Shown piece after piece: positions 44,336 through 53,279 of a DNA stretch of 64,000 nt. The notes under the pieces were generated by a model that worked only from the letters and a program-made list of their open reading frames with translations, had not been told where the DNA came from and made no database searches. A program made the position numbers and the translations under genes. The stretch comes from Dyadobacter sp. CY347 (GTDB lineage Bacteria > Bacteroidota > Bacteroidia > Cytophagales > Spirosomataceae). Numbering within the stretch: position 1 is the first letter of the stretch; the number at the start of each line of letters is the position of its first letter. Location: contig NZ_JAKFFT010000007.1 of the NCBI RefSeq assembly GCF_021502655.1, forward strand, positions 62,001-126,000. The letters are read 5' to 3'.

Positions 44336-46209
44336 TCCGGTTTTTGGAAGATATGGGCATACGATATGCAATTTTTCGCATCTGGCATGAAATCCAGGTT
44401 CGAACCGGGCTGCTAACGCTTCGGTTTCCGGTTGATAAAAAGCATTTGCCTAGTTTTTCCAGAGAGAAATGGCTGGATCAGAAGATTCAATTTGTGTTTG
44501 ATCCCGCAGATTTGAACTTGAAAAAAGATCCTTCATTATCGCGCTTACAAGAAAGAGCAGCGCAACTCCGGCAAAACAAATTTCTTTATTTCCACGACCA
44601 ATGGCGAACGGTTTCCGATTGGCATACGAATCCTGAAAATGGATTTATTTATGAAAAAAACACACATTGGAGCAAGATCCCCACGCTTTCGAAGCAGGCA
44701 GGGGACATTAAATATGTTTGGGAAAAATCGCGGTTTTGCTTCCTGTTTGATCTTTTACGCTATGATTTTCATTTTAAAAATGATCATTCCAGGGTTGTTT
44801 TTGCATTCATTAGTGATTGGATCGACCAGAATCCCGTAAACCGCGGGCCTAACTGGTGTTGCGGGCAGGAAATTTCGCTACGGGCCCTAAACTGGACTTT
44901 CGCGATACATTATTACAAAAATTCAGAAACGCTTTCATCCGCACTTTTCAACAAAATTGTCCAAAGCATTTACGAACAAATGCGGCGTGTTGCAAAGCAC
45001 ATTCCTTTCTCACGGACTGCCGTCAGAAACAACCATGCGCTTACCGAAACATTGGCATTGTATGTGATAGGCACGTTTTTTCCGCATTTTCCTGAAAGTG
45101 GGGAGTGGAAGCGGGACGGGAAAAAATGGTTTGAGGAGGAGATCGGATTTCAGGTGTATGAGGACGGGACATTTCTGCAATTTTCCATGAATTACCATCG
45201 GGTTGTGGTGCAGTTACTAACTTTCGCCATCAGCATTGCCAAGCAGAATGGAGACAAATGGGCTGACATTGTGTACGATCGGGCAAAGAAATCGCTTCAC
45301 TTTTTGCGCAGTTGTCAGGATGAGGCCACGGGCTGGCTTCCGAATTACGGCAATAATGATGGGGCATTGTTTTTCCCGCTGACAGAATGCCATTTCCGTG
45401 ATTTCCGGCCCCAGTTGCAAGCGTTAGCGAATATTTTGAATTTAAAGCTGGGTTATGAAAAAGGTCCCTGGATTGAAGAAGCGGCATGGTTTAACTTAAA
45501 TTTTCATCGGGGCACTCACGAAACCTTTCAGCCAAAACCTGTAACTAGTTTTGAGCAAGGCGGTTACTATATGATCCGAGAGACCCAAACATTGACTTTT
45601 CTGCGTTGCGGCGCTTACAAAAACAGACCATTCCAGGCGGATAACATGCATTTGGACATTTGGGCTAATGGCGTAAATATTCTGCGTGACGCAGGTTCCT
45701 ATTCCTATAACACGGATGAAAAGTGGTTACGATATTTTGCTGGAACTGCCTCGCACAATACGGTTATGCTGGGTGATTTTGATCAGATGAGAAAGGGCCC
45801 GCGCTTCATGTGGTTCAACTGGATAAAAAGAGCGAAAGCATTTGTAGATGAAGACATTGATTCATTTTATATCCATGGAGAATTTGAAGGTTTTCAGCAA
45901 TTGGGCAAAGGCATTAAACACCAAAGAAGCGTTACTAAATTGAAAGAAAAGCGACATTGGATCATCGAAGATCACATTGAAAATCGCCCAGATTACCTTC
46001 CTATGCACCAAATCTGGCACCCGCACCCCGATTTTTTTCAACATTATGTGATAACGGCAGAGGATAATCACGGTAACGAGATCAAACTTGAAAAAACAGA
46101 AGGCTGGCATTCTGAAACTTATGGCAAAAAAGTTGCGTGCGGCAGACTCGTTTTTGCTTCTTTCGGAAACTACATCCGCACGGTAATTCAAGCAAAAAGT
46201 CCAATATGA
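44332..46209 (+). CDS. Heparinase II/III-like family protein
   Basis: 625 residues. The alpha/alpha toroid half includes PVNRGPNWCCGQEISLRALN and ISFSRTAVRNNHALTETLAL-like segments (ISFSRTAVRNNH region near 225). The C-terminal beta-sandwich half (from about 400) contains RCGAYKNRPFQADNMHLDIW, GVNILRDAGSYSYN and SHNTVMLGDFDQ, the typical Hepar_II_III signature. No signal peptide is seen, so it is likely cytoplasmic and involved in building or editing a uronic-acid-containing glycan rather than digesting extracellular heparin. It overlaps both neighbours by four bases (ATGA), indicating a coupled trio. Confidence 0.9.
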   Translation: MIRFLEDMGIRYAIFRIWHEIQVRTGLLTLRFPVDKKHLPSFSREKWLDQKIQFVFDPADLNLKKDPSLSRLQERAAQLRQNKFLYFHDQWRTVSDWHTNPENGFIYEKNTHWSKIPTLSKQAGDIKYVWEKSRFCFLFDLLRYDFHFKNDHSRVVFAFISDWIDQNPVNRGPNWCCGQEISLRALNWTFAIHYYKNSETLSSALFNKIVQSIYEQMRRVAKHIPFSRTAVRNNHALTETLALYVIGTFFPHFPESGEWKRDGKKWFEEEIGFQVYEDGTFLQFSMNYHRVVVQLLTFAISIAKQNGDKWADIVYDRAKKSLHFLRSCQDEATGWLPNYGNNDGALFFPLTECHFRDFRPQLQALANILNLKLGYEKGPWIEEAAWFNLNFHRGTHETFQPKPVTSFEQGGYYMIRETQTLTFLRCGAYKNRPFQADNMHLDIWANGVNILRDAGSYSYNTDEKWLRYFAGTASHNTVMLGDFDQMRKGPRFMWFNWIKRAKAFVDEDIDSFYIHGEFEGFQQLGKGIKHQRSVTKLKEKRHWIIEDHIENRPDYLPMHQIWHPHPDFFQHYVITAEDNHGNEIKLEKTEGWHSETYGKKVACGRLVFASFGNYIRTVIQAKSPI

Positions 46210-47471
46210 AGCCGATGCACATTCTTTTGATCCATCAGTATTTTCTGGAAGACAATGACGGCGGCGGGTCGCGTTGGAATGAGATGAGCCGGATTTGGGT
46301 CGAAGCGGGGCATCAGGTGACAGTCCTGGCTGGGACTACGCATTATATGAATGGGAATTTGTCCTCTTCGGGTCGGAAAAGTTTTGTGGCGCAGACAAAT
46401 CAGAATGGGGTAAAAGTTATTCGCTGTCATGTTGTTAAATCTTCTGGTAACAGCTTCATAGAAAGGCTTTTGATGCAGTTTTCGTTTGCTTTTTCGGCTA
46501 TTTGGGGTGGGGTTTTTCGTTTAAAGGGAAAATACGACATTGTGCTTGCTACATCGCCGCCGCTGTTTGTGGGCATTGCCGGTTTGCTCATTTCAAAGAT
46601 AAAAAAGGCCAAATTTATCTTAGAAATCAGGGACTTATGGCCGGAGTCTGCGGTGGAGACGGGTGTTTTAAGAAACAAATTATTAATAAGGGCAGCGTTT
46701 TGGCTGGAAGAGCTTTTATATGATCGTGCAAAAGCGATTACTGTGCTGACGCCAGCATTTAAAGCCGTTTTAACAAATCAAAAAAATGTACGACCGGAAA
46801 ATATTTGGCTTATTCCCAATGCGGCTGATTTTACAATTTTAGATAAGCTGTACTCCGATTTTAACAGGATCGCATTCAGAAAGTCGCTTGGATTGGACGA
46901 TCGTTTCATCATTATTTACGTCGGCGCGCACGGCATTGCCAATCATCTGATACAACTGATCGACGCGGCCGAAATGTTAAAGGATAGTTTGGCGCATTTT
47001 CTGCTCATTGGCGACGGTCCGGAAAAGGGGAAGCTGACGGCAGAAGCAAAGCGCCGGAATTTGGATAATGTTACATTTATAGATACAGTTTCCAAGTCGG
47101 ACATTTTCAAATACATTCTCGCAGCCGATGCCGGCACTTCCGTTTTGAAAAGAACTGAAATCTTTAAAACAGTTTACAGCAACAAAACTTTCGATTATTT
47201 CGCCTGCCAGAAACCCGTTTTGCTCGCCATCGACGGAGTATCCAGAAAGCTGATTGAGGATGCCAATGCAGGACTTTACATTGAACCGGAAAATCCGGCC
47301 GATTATGCGGAAAAAGTTTTGATATATCTCAAAAATCCGACACTCGCGCAGTTTCATGGTCGTAATGGTCATGCTTATGCAAGACAATTTTTTGATCGTG
47401 AAGTTCTGGCAATGAAATACTTGCAATACATTCAAAATATGCTTAAAAAGCAGTCTCAGACAAGCCCATAA
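46206..47471 (+). CDS. Glycosyltransferase family 4 protein (WbuB-like)
   Basis: 421 residues from the ATG at 46206, which overlaps the previous stop by four bases (ATGA); the longer reading frame from 46137 lies inside the upstream gene. GT-B fold: N-terminal acceptor half (ILLIHQYFLEDNDGGGSRWN, VLAGTTHYMNG, ILEIRDLWPESAVETG), C-terminal donor half (FIIIYVGAHGIANHLIQLID, FLLIGDGPEKGKL, DAGTSVLKRTEIFKTVYSNK). It transfers an activated sugar to a lipid-linked or growing glycan. It completes the polysaccharide trio. Confidence 0.92.
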   Translation: MKPMHILLIHQYFLEDNDGGGSRWNEMSRIWVEAGHQVTVLAGTTHYMNGNLSSSGRKSFVAQTNQNGVKVIRCHVVKSSGNSFIERLLMQFSFAFSAIWGGVFRLKGKYDIVLATSPPLFVGIAGLLISKIKKAKFILEIRDLWPESAVETGVLRNKLLIRAAFWLEELLYDRAKAITVLTPAFKAVLTNQKNVRPENIWLIPNAADFTILDKLYSDFNRIAFRKSLGLDDRFIIIYVGAHGIANHLIQLIDAAEMLKDSLAHFLLIGDGPEKGKLTAEAKRRNLDNVTFIDTVSKSDIFKYILAADAGTSVLKRTEIFKTVYSNKTFDYFACQKPVLLAIDGVSRKLIEDANAGLYIEPENPADYAEKVLIYLKNPTLAQFHGRNGHAYARQFFDREVLAMKYLQYIQNMLKKQSQTSP

Positions 47472-47517
47472 CCGGAACCGAAAGCACTTTCAAAGGGTTT
47501 TTTAATAAAGAAATCAC

Positions 47518-48138
47518 ATGAAAAACGTAGCAGATTTATTTCCATTGGCGGTCACCGAAAATGCCTATTCGTACGCCGATTATATGCGCTTAATGGAGAA
47601 AGTTGTCCTGGAAAAACGCACAACGGGCGAAAAACAATCGGAAGATCTTAACCATTATACACGGCTGAACCTGGCCCGGATGCAGCGCCTGAACAAGACG
47701 GTGATTGTGACGGAGGAATTAAAGGAAACCATTAACCAGATCACGGTCCCGCAGACCTGGTATATCCTGACCGAAGCATGGTGCGGCGATGCTTCCCAAA
47801 ATATCCCACCCATTGTTGCGGCCACATTGTCAAATCCGATGATCACGGTCAAAATTTTATTGCGCGATGAAAATCCGGCGGTTATGGATGCTTATCTTAC
47901 CAATGGCGGCAAATCCATTCCCAAATTGATTGCCGTAGACGAAGATTTCAACGAGCTTTTTACATGGGGACCGAGGCCGGTGGAAGGACAGGCAATGTTG
48001 AATGCTTACAAGGCCAATCCCGTGAAAAGTTATCAGGAGTTCTCGGAAGAAATGCAGCGCTGGTACATTGCAGACAAGTCGCTGAGCTTGCAAAGGGAAT
48101 TGCGGGCTTTATTGGAAGGTGTTTTGGTTGAAAAGTAA
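47518..48138 (+). CDS. Thioredoxin-like protein with a single active-site Cys
   Basis: 206 residues, no signal peptide. The segment VPQTWYILTEAWCGDASQNI near 78-97 replaces the CxxC motif by C-G-D-A, and GGKSIPKLIAVDED provides the cis-proline (SIPKL). This fits the Thioredoxin_9 family, cytoplasmic thioredoxin-fold proteins of unknown substrate. With only one Cys it cannot act as a normal disulphide reductase; a peroxidase- or glutaredoxin-like role is possible. A 69-bp gap with a promoter-like box separates it from nuoI. Confidence 0.85.
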   Translation: MKNVADLFPLAVTENAYSYADYMRLMEKVVLEKRTTGEKQSEDLNHYTRLNLARMQRLNKTVIVTEELKETINQITVPQTWYILTEAWCGDASQNIPPIVAATLSNPMITVKILLRDENPAVMDAYLTNGGKSIPKLIAVDEDFNELFTWGPRPVEGQAMLNAYKANPVKSYQEFSEEMQRWYIADKSLSLQRELRALLEGVLVEK

Positions 48139-48159
48139 GTTTTAAAAACCAGTTTAGTC

Positions 48160-48167
48160 TATATTTG
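48160..48167 (+). promoter_or_regulatory. Probable -7 element of the nuoIJK transcript
   Basis: TATATTTG matches TAnnTTTG exactly, 40 bp before the assigned nuoI start. The -33 TTG is not well placed. Confidence 0.45.
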
Positions 48168-48207
48168 CGATAGGCAGAATGAGCTAATTAAAATCATACA
48201 ACGGGGT

Positions 48208-49347
48208 TTGTCGAGTTATTTTAAAAATATATCGGAAGGAATCAGCACGACTGTAACAGGTATGCGACTGACTTTGAGGCATTTGTGGAATGCTAGGAAG
48301 CGTCGCAGGATGGTGGATATCCGTTCCGATGATTTTTTTGGCGGACAAGAGGGAATGGTTACCATTCAATATCCACAGGAAACTATCCCAATTCCCGATA
48401 ATGGCCGTTATCGCTTACACAATGAAATAGACGATTGCATTGTCTGTGACAAATGTGTGAAAGTCTGCCCGGTCGATTGCATTTACATTGAGCCGATTAA
48501 GGCGATTGAAGAGATTGGAAAAGCATCCGATGGGTCGTCGATCCGCTTGTATGCAGCGAAGTTTGACATTGATATGGCCAAATGCTGTTACTGCGGACTT
48601 TGCACAACAGTGTGTCCGACGGAATGTCTGACAATGACTAAGACGTTCGATTACAGTGAGTTGGATGTGCGGGATATGGTTTACAATTACACCAATCTCA
48701 CGCCCGAGGAAGCAGATGAGAAACGCCGACTGCTCGAACAATTCCAGAAAGAAAAAGAAGCATTAAAAGCAGCTCCAAAACCAGCTATTAATGCTGAACA
48801 GCCAGCGGCAAGTCCTGCCAGGCCTGTATTTAAGCCTGGTATGAAGCCAAAAGTGGAGGAAGCTGAGAGCAAACCGGATATTGAATCGAAAGAAGAGATC
48901 AAGGAAGAAACTCCCGTAACGAAACCAGCACGGCCTGTTTTCATACCAAAAAAACCAGCTCCTGTTGTTGCAAAGGAAGAAACGTCGGATGTAAAAGCAG
49001 AAGAGATTTCCGAAGCGAACACAGAAGAAGCCCCGAAACCGGCTCCAAAACTGCCTTTTAAACCTTCCATGAAGCCGAAGGTCATTTCGGAACAAAAGCC
49101 GGAAGTTCCTGTTGATGAGGAAATTCCGCCTGTCGAACCCGCAAAACCAGCACCTGCAAGGCCGATCTTTAAGCCAAAAATGAAGCCGCCGGTTATTGGC
49201 GAAGCGAAAACAGTAGAGGAATCACAAGCCGAAGTGCAGGCTATAACGCCGGAAATAGAATTGCCCATTGCAGAGAAAGCGCCCGAAGTTGAGCCGAAGC
49301 CCAAGCCTGCGTTTAGACCAACCATGAAGCCTAAGCCGAAGGAATAG
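48208..49347 (+). CDS. nuoI: NADH-quinone oxidoreductase subunit I with long repeat tail
   Basis: 379 residues, about twice the usual NuoI length. Residues 1-185 form the normal subunit, which carries two 4Fe-4S clusters in complex I: CIVCDKCVKVCPVDC and CCYCGLCTTVCPTEC. From about 190 the protein is a Pro/Lys/Glu-rich, probably disordered tail with about five copies of a (A/L)RPxFxPxMKPKV-like repeat. The first codon is TTG (48208); there is no in-frame ATG nearby upstream before the stop, although ATT and ATC codons precede it. nuoJ and nuoK follow directly. Confidence 0.92.
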   Translation: MSSYFKNISEGISTTVTGMRLTLRHLWNARKRRRMVDIRSDDFFGGQEGMVTIQYPQETIPIPDNGRYRLHNEIDDCIVCDKCVKVCPVDCIYIEPIKAIEEIGKASDGSSIRLYAAKFDIDMAKCCYCGLCTTVCPTECLTMTKTFDYSELDVRDMVYNYTNLTPEEADEKRRLLEQFQKEKEALKAAPKPAINAEQPAASPARPVFKPGMKPKVEEAESKPDIESKEEIKEETPVTKPARPVFIPKKPAPVVAKEETSDVKAEEISEANTEEAPKPAPKLPFKPSMKPKVISEQKPEVPVDEEIPPVEPAKPAPARPIFKPKMKPPVIGEAKTVEESQAEVQAITPEIELPIAEKAPEVEPKPKPAFRPTMKPKPKE

Positions 49348-49388
49348 CCTTTGGTTTCGACTTACAACTTTATATTTTGAACACTAAC

Positions 49389-49907
49389 ATGGAACTTGCA
49401 GCATTTTACGGATTTTCACTTCTCGCAATTGTGGCTGCGCTTTTTATACTGTTTTCAAAAAACCTTATTTACGGTGCTTTTGCGTTGTTTTTGGCTTTCT
49501 TAGGAGTAGCGGCATTGTATATTTTGGCTGGCGCAGATTTTCTTGGCGTAACGCAAATTATGATTTACGTTGGCGGGATCCTGGTTTTATTGATCTTCGG
49601 CATCATGCTTACGCAAAAAAAGAAAAACGACGATTCGCAGCACCATAACCGTGTCGAAATCTTGCTTAGCCGTGAAGTTTGGGGCTTTTTACTTGGTGTA
49701 GGGATTTTTGTGGCGCTTTTTAAAATCATTTCATCTGCAAATTTCAAGATGATCGGTGATTCAATCAGCAGCCGGTCTACCATTAAGACGATTGGTGTTG
49801 AATTGATGACCAGCCACTTGTTGCCATTTGAAATTGCTGCCATTTTATTACTGGTTGCCTTGGTTGGCGCAGCATATCTCGCCATGAACCGTAATCCTGC
49901 GCCATGA
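49389..49907 (+). CDS. nuoJ: NADH-quinone oxidoreductase subunit J
   Basis: 172 residues from the ATG at 49389 (a TTG at 49377 adds four). A membrane subunit of complex I with five predicted helices (LAAFYGFSLLAIVAALFILF, AFALFLAFLGVAALYILAGA, VGGILVLLIFGIML, GFLLGVGIFVALF, HLLPFEIAAILLLVALVGA). The motif IMIYVGGILVLLIFGIML is typical. It overlaps nuoK by four bases. Confidence 0.94.
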   Translation: MELAAFYGFSLLAIVAALFILFSKNLIYGAFALFLAFLGVAALYILAGADFLGVTQIMIYVGGILVLLIFGIMLTQKKKNDDSQHHNRVEILLSREVWGFLLGVGIFVALFKIISSANFKMIGDSISSRSTIKTIGVELMTSHLLPFEIAAILLLVALVGAAYLAMNRNPAP

Positions 49908-50215
49908 CTTCTATCCCTTTACAACATTTTCTTGTGGTTGCCGCAGCACTTTTCTGCATTGGTCTGGCTATTACGATCACGAAACGACACTTTATTGGAA
50001 TTCTGCTTGGGATTGAGTTGATGTTAAATGCAGTGAATATTAATCTGGTCGCATTCAGTCAGTATGATCCGGAGCGTTTGAGCGGGCAGCTTTTTGCGCT
50101 TTTTGTCATTGTCGTAGCCGCGGCGGAGGTTACCATTGCGCTTGCCATAATTCTGCGTGTTTATGGTCATTATCAGACGGTTGACCCAGACGAAGTTGAT
50201 CAATTGAAGAAGTAA
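49904..50215 (+). CDS. nuoK: NADH-quinone oxidoreductase subunit K
   Basis: 103 residues, the usual length, three helices. It contains the conserved GIELMLNAVNINLVAF (proton-path Glu) and FVIVVAAAEVTIALAIIL with the second conserved Glu. Its ATG overlaps the nuoJ stop by four bases (ATGA). nuoL, nuoM and nuoN do not follow; the next gene is an unrelated transporter. Confidence 0.95.
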   Translation: MTSIPLQHFLVVAAALFCIGLAITITKRHFIGILLGIELMLNAVNINLVAFSQYDPERLSGQLFALFVIVVAAAEVTIALAIILRVYGHYQTVDPDEVDQLKK

Positions 50216-50239
50216 GTTTGGTATTGAAACATTTGTTGC

Positions 50240-50686
50240 ATGCATTGGATTTTCCTCTTTTTAGCTTTCTTGATTGGCATTAGCAACGCGGTTCAGTCCG
50301 GCGTGAATGTGCAGTTGCGGGAGTCGTTCAACAACCCTATTCTAGCAGCATTAACATCGTTTTTTGTTGGTTTCGTCATTCTTTTGATTGCCTTCGCCTG
50401 TTTTAATCAAAACCCGATTCCCAGCATTTCAGATATTAAGCAAATTTCGTGGACGAGGTTTATGGGAGGCGTTCTGGGAGCGTTCTATGTGCTTACCGTA
50501 GTTTTTATTGTGAGAAATATAGGTCCTGCCAATATGATCTGCCTGGTTGTGGCCGGCCAGATGATTGCAGCGATTACCATTGATCATTATGGTCTGCAAG
50601 GGTTTGCGGTGCATCAGATTACTTTGCCACGCATTGCGGGCGCGATTTTACTCGTCGCCAGTGTTTACCTGATTTTGAAAAACTAA
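50240..50686 (+). CDS. DMT-type small membrane transporter (YdcZ/DUF606-like)
   Basis: 148 residues, five predicted helices with little else (FLFLAFLIGISNAVQSGVNV, ILAALTSFFVGFVILLIAFA, GVLGAFYVLTVVFIVRNIGP, MICLVVAGQMIAAITIDHYG, IAGAILLVASVYLIL). The pattern of short loops, N-terminal GxxNxxQ and the GAFYV...GPA block fits the DUF606/YdcZ branch of the drug/metabolite transporter clan. Substrate unknown. Lies 24 bp after nuoK and ends before a terminator. Confidence 0.85.
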   Translation: MHWIFLFLAFLIGISNAVQSGVNVQLRESFNNPILAALTSFFVGFVILLIAFACFNQNPIPSISDIKQISWTRFMGGVLGAFYVLTVVFIVRNIGPANMICLVVAGQMIAAITIDHYGLQGFAVHQITLPRIAGAILLVASVYLILKN

Positions 50687-50687
50687 A

Positions 50688-50713
50688 AAAGCGACCCGTT
50701 TCCGAATCGCTTT
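50688..50713. terminator. Terminator between convergent genes
   Basis: Stem AAAGCGA / TCGCTTT with a 12-base loop, A-run before and weak T-run after, between the DMT transporter and the DUF6265 gene. Confidence 0.6.
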
Positions 50714-50736
50714 GTCAAATGTCTTTTATTAAGTAA

Positions 50737-51255
50737 TCAAGGGACTCTTGTAAAAACAAAAAGGTCCATAAAAACCCACTTGTTATCCTCCATTTTCCCG
50801 CGCTGAATAACGAGCTGGTTTTGCGAACGTCTCTCGTAAATGATCCGCACAGAAACGTCGTCCTTTTCAAACAATGCCTGATTTTTCTTGGCTTCAATGA
50901 AATTGTAAGTGTCGGAAACGTTTTTTTCTTCCAATGCAATGAGTCCTGGTTTGAAATGTTTCACTCTTGCGATAGGTCCTTTTTCACCTGGTTCAAACGC
51001 AAACACTTCATACAGAGCAGGTTTGTCATCCTTGATCATCCGGATGTAGCCCATAATGTTGTTTCCTTCGGGCGCTGTCCAGCCGGCTTCAATGGGTCCA
51101 CCATTATAAGTTCCTTTCCAATGACCTTCGAGAAAACTAAGGTCATTAAGGCTTCCGGTTGCTGTGGTTTGTGCTTTGGCAAAATTTGTAAGCACGCAAA
51201 AGGCAAAAAACAGGGAGCACGCTTTCAACAATGTCGGTTTAGTAAATTGCATCAT
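50737..51255 (-). CDS. Exported DUF6265-like protein
   Basis: About 172 residues from the ATG at 51253-51255 (a second ATG follows at once), which starts the signal peptide TLLKACSLFFAFCVLTNFAK. The mature part begins LNDLSFLEGHWKGTYNGGPI ... NNIMGYIRMIKDDKPALYEV, the W-x-G and E-x-F pattern of DUF6265 lipocalin-like beta-barrels. Function unknown. A longer reading frame to 51333 would overlap the purF terminator and is rejected. Confidence 0.75.
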   Translation of the reverse strand: MMQFTKPTLLKACSLFFAFCVLTNFAKAQTTATGSLNDLSFLEGHWKGTYNGGPIEAGWTAPEGNNIMGYIRMIKDDKPALYEVFAFEPGEKGPIARVKHFKPGLIALEEKNVSDTYNFIEAKKNQALFEKDDVSVRIIYERRSQNQLVIQRGKMEDNKWVFMDLFVFTRVP

Positions 51256-51331
51256 CAGGGATTTAGGTTTAAATAAGTGGCAAATCAATGTTTGCCGAAC
51301 GTGCCAATTTCCATAAATTTGGCTGAAATAC

Positions 51332-51365
51332 AAAAAAAGAGCCGCTGCAAATGTGCAACGGCTCT
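51332..51365 (-). terminator. Terminator of the purF-like gene
   Basis: On the minus strand, an 11-bp stem AGAGCCGTTGC / GCAGCGGCTCT (one G-U pair, formed only on that strand), six-base loop, then seven T. It is 22 bp past the stop. Confidence 0.92.
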
Positions 51366-51386
51366 CTTCAAATTTATACTTTGATG

Positions 51387-53279
51387 TTAATAGGCTCTTT
51401 CCAATTTTCCTTCGTGGGAATTGGCGAACGCTTTATTAACCACTTTATTTCCTCCTAATGTTGGGTAATTTCCTGTGAAATACCAGTCTCCCAAATGTTG
51501 CGGACAAGCCTTATGCAAATTGTCAACCGTCTGGAACACAACGGAAAGCTCGGCATTTAAATCTTTCGGACGAATGATCTCAGCAATTTTGTTCGAAATT
51601 TCCTGATCCGTAAAAGGCTCATATAATGCTTTCACGAAGTTGGTATGATATGGATTTTTAGTTGCAATAGAAGTGACACTGTGCATGTAAGTATCTTCCA
51701 GCAAATATTCCAGATCACGTTCTTCAAGTAATTTCAGCACCGCACGGAAAGCAACAAAGTCCTTCATTTTCGACATATCAATGCCATAGCAATCCGGGAA
51801 ACGGATTTGCGGAGCTGATGATGCCACAACGATTTTCTTAGGACTTAACCTGTCCAGCATGGTCAGAATGCTCTTTTCAAGAGTGGTTCCGCGAACAATA
51901 GAATCGTCGATAATAACAACTGTATCTACATTTTTACGCACAACCTCGAAAGTTGTATCATAAACGCTGGAAACCATATCGTCACGCAAAGCATCGGCGG
52001 TAATGAATGTCCGTGATTTTACGTCTTTGGTAACCAGTTTCTCGATTCTCGGTCGGAACGAAAGCACTTTTTCAAGGTCGGCTTCGAATAAAATGCCTTC
52101 CATAATCGCTTGCTTGCGTTTTTTGGCAAGATATTCTTCCAAACCTTCAATCATTCCCAAGAACGCAGTTTCCGCTGTATTCGGAATGTAAGAGAAGATT
52201 GTATTTTCAAGATCATAATTGACCTCTTTGAGAATTTGCGGGATTAAAAGCTTGCCTAATTGCTTGCGTTCGTTGTAAATATCCGGATCGGTTCCGCGGG
52301 AGAAATAGATCCTTTCGAAGCTGCAAGAGCGCTTTTCAAGCTGCGGTAAGATCGGAAATTCATTGTATTCACCATTTTTATCAACAATTAATGCTGAGCC
52401 CGGTGTGATTTCCTGGATTTGATTATAATCAACATTGAAAGCAGCCTTAATCGCCTGTTTTTCAGATGCAACCACAACCACTTCATCATCTGCATAATAG
52501 AATGCAGGACGAATTCCAGCCGGATCGCGGATCACGAAGGATGCGCCATAGCCAGTTAATCCGCACATGGCATAGCCTCCGTCAAAGTCCCGGCACGATC
52601 TGTAAAGCAGGCGTGGCAGGTCAATATTCTCCTCTATAACGTCGGAAAGTGTCGGATTTTCGTAGATTCCTTTAAAGCGTTCGAACACTCTCTGGTTCTC
52701 TTCATCCAGGAAATGTCCTATTTTCTCCATCACCGTCACAGTATCCACTTTTTCTTTTGGATGCTGCCCGAGTGAGACAAGTTTTCCAAAGAGTTCGTCT
52801 ACATTGGTCATGTTGAAATTCCCCGCCATGACCAGGTTGCGGCTTCTCCAGTTGCTCTGGCGCAGCATAGGGTGGCAGTTCTCAACTTCATTGGAACCGT
52901 GCGTTCCATAACGCAAGTGACCCAGCCAAACTTCGCCTGTAAAAGCAAGGTTTTCCTGCAACCATTTGCCATCATTGGCACGGTCTCTGTGGTTCTTTAA
53001 ACCCTTGCGGAATTTCTTGTGGATTTTGGAAAAAATATCCGTAAGTGGTTGAGGCTCTACGGATCTGTATCTGCTGATGTATCGTTTCCCGGGTGGGACA
53101 TCTATCTTAATGTTGGCAACTCCGGCTCCATCTTGTCCCCGGTTTACCTGCTTTTCCATCATGACCGAAAGCTTGTGGACTGCGTATAGCGGTGTCTCGT
53201 ACTTGTCGATGTAGTATTGATAAGGCTTTCTAAGACGGATAAGTGCTATGCCGCACTCATGCTTAATGGCGTCGCTCAT
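51387..53279 (-). CDS. purF: Amidophosphoribosyltransferase-like enzyme (PurF family)
   Basis: 630 residues, longer than usual PurF (about 470-510). The glutaminase starts MSDAIKHECGIALIR; removal of eight residues would expose the catalytic Cys. An insert of roughly 100 residues lies in the glutaminase half (about 165-250, VDELFGKLVSLGQHPKEK ...). The PRPP loop is VVIIDDSIVRGTT near 450. Members start purine synthesis by making phosphoribosylamine from PRPP and glutamine. Whether this long form is the main PurF or a paralog with another role cannot be decided here. It is divergent from recO. Confidence 0.85.
   Translation of the reverse strand: MSDAIKHECGIALIRLRKPYQYYIDKYETPLYAVHKLSVMMEKQVNRGQDGAGVANIKIDVPPGKRYISRYRSVEPQPLTDIFSKIHKKFRKGLKNHRDRANDGKWLQENLAFTGEVWLGHLRYGTHGSNEVENCHPMLRQSNWRSRNLVMAGNFNMTNVDELFGKLVSLGQHPKEKVDTVTVMEKIGHFLDEENQRVFERFKGIYENPTLSDVIEENIDLPRLLYRSCRDFDGGYAMCGLTGYGASFVIRDPAGIRPAFYYADDEVVVVASEKQAIKAAFNVDYNQIQEITPGSALIVDKNGEYNEFPILPQLEKRSCSFERIYFSRGTDPDIYNERKQLGKLLIPQILKEVNYDLENTIFSYIPNTAETAFLGMIEGLEEYLAKKRKQAIMEGILFEADLEKVLSFRPRIEKLVTKDVKSRTFITADALRDDMVSSVYDTTFEVVRKNVDTVVIIDDSIVRGTTLEKSILTMLDRLSPKKIVVASSAPQIRFPDCYGIDMSKMKDFVAFRAVLKLLEERDLEYLLEDTYMHSVTSIATKNPYHTNFVKALYEPFTDQEISNKIAEIIRPKDLNAELSVVFQTVDNLHKACPQHLGDWYFTGNYPTLGGNKVVNKAFANSHEGKLERAY

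Noticed and set aside
48687..49325. 212-residue Gly/Ser-rich open frame opposite the nuoI tail
   Set aside because: It mirrors the Pro/Lys/Glu repeats of the nuoI tail; stops are rare there because of composition.
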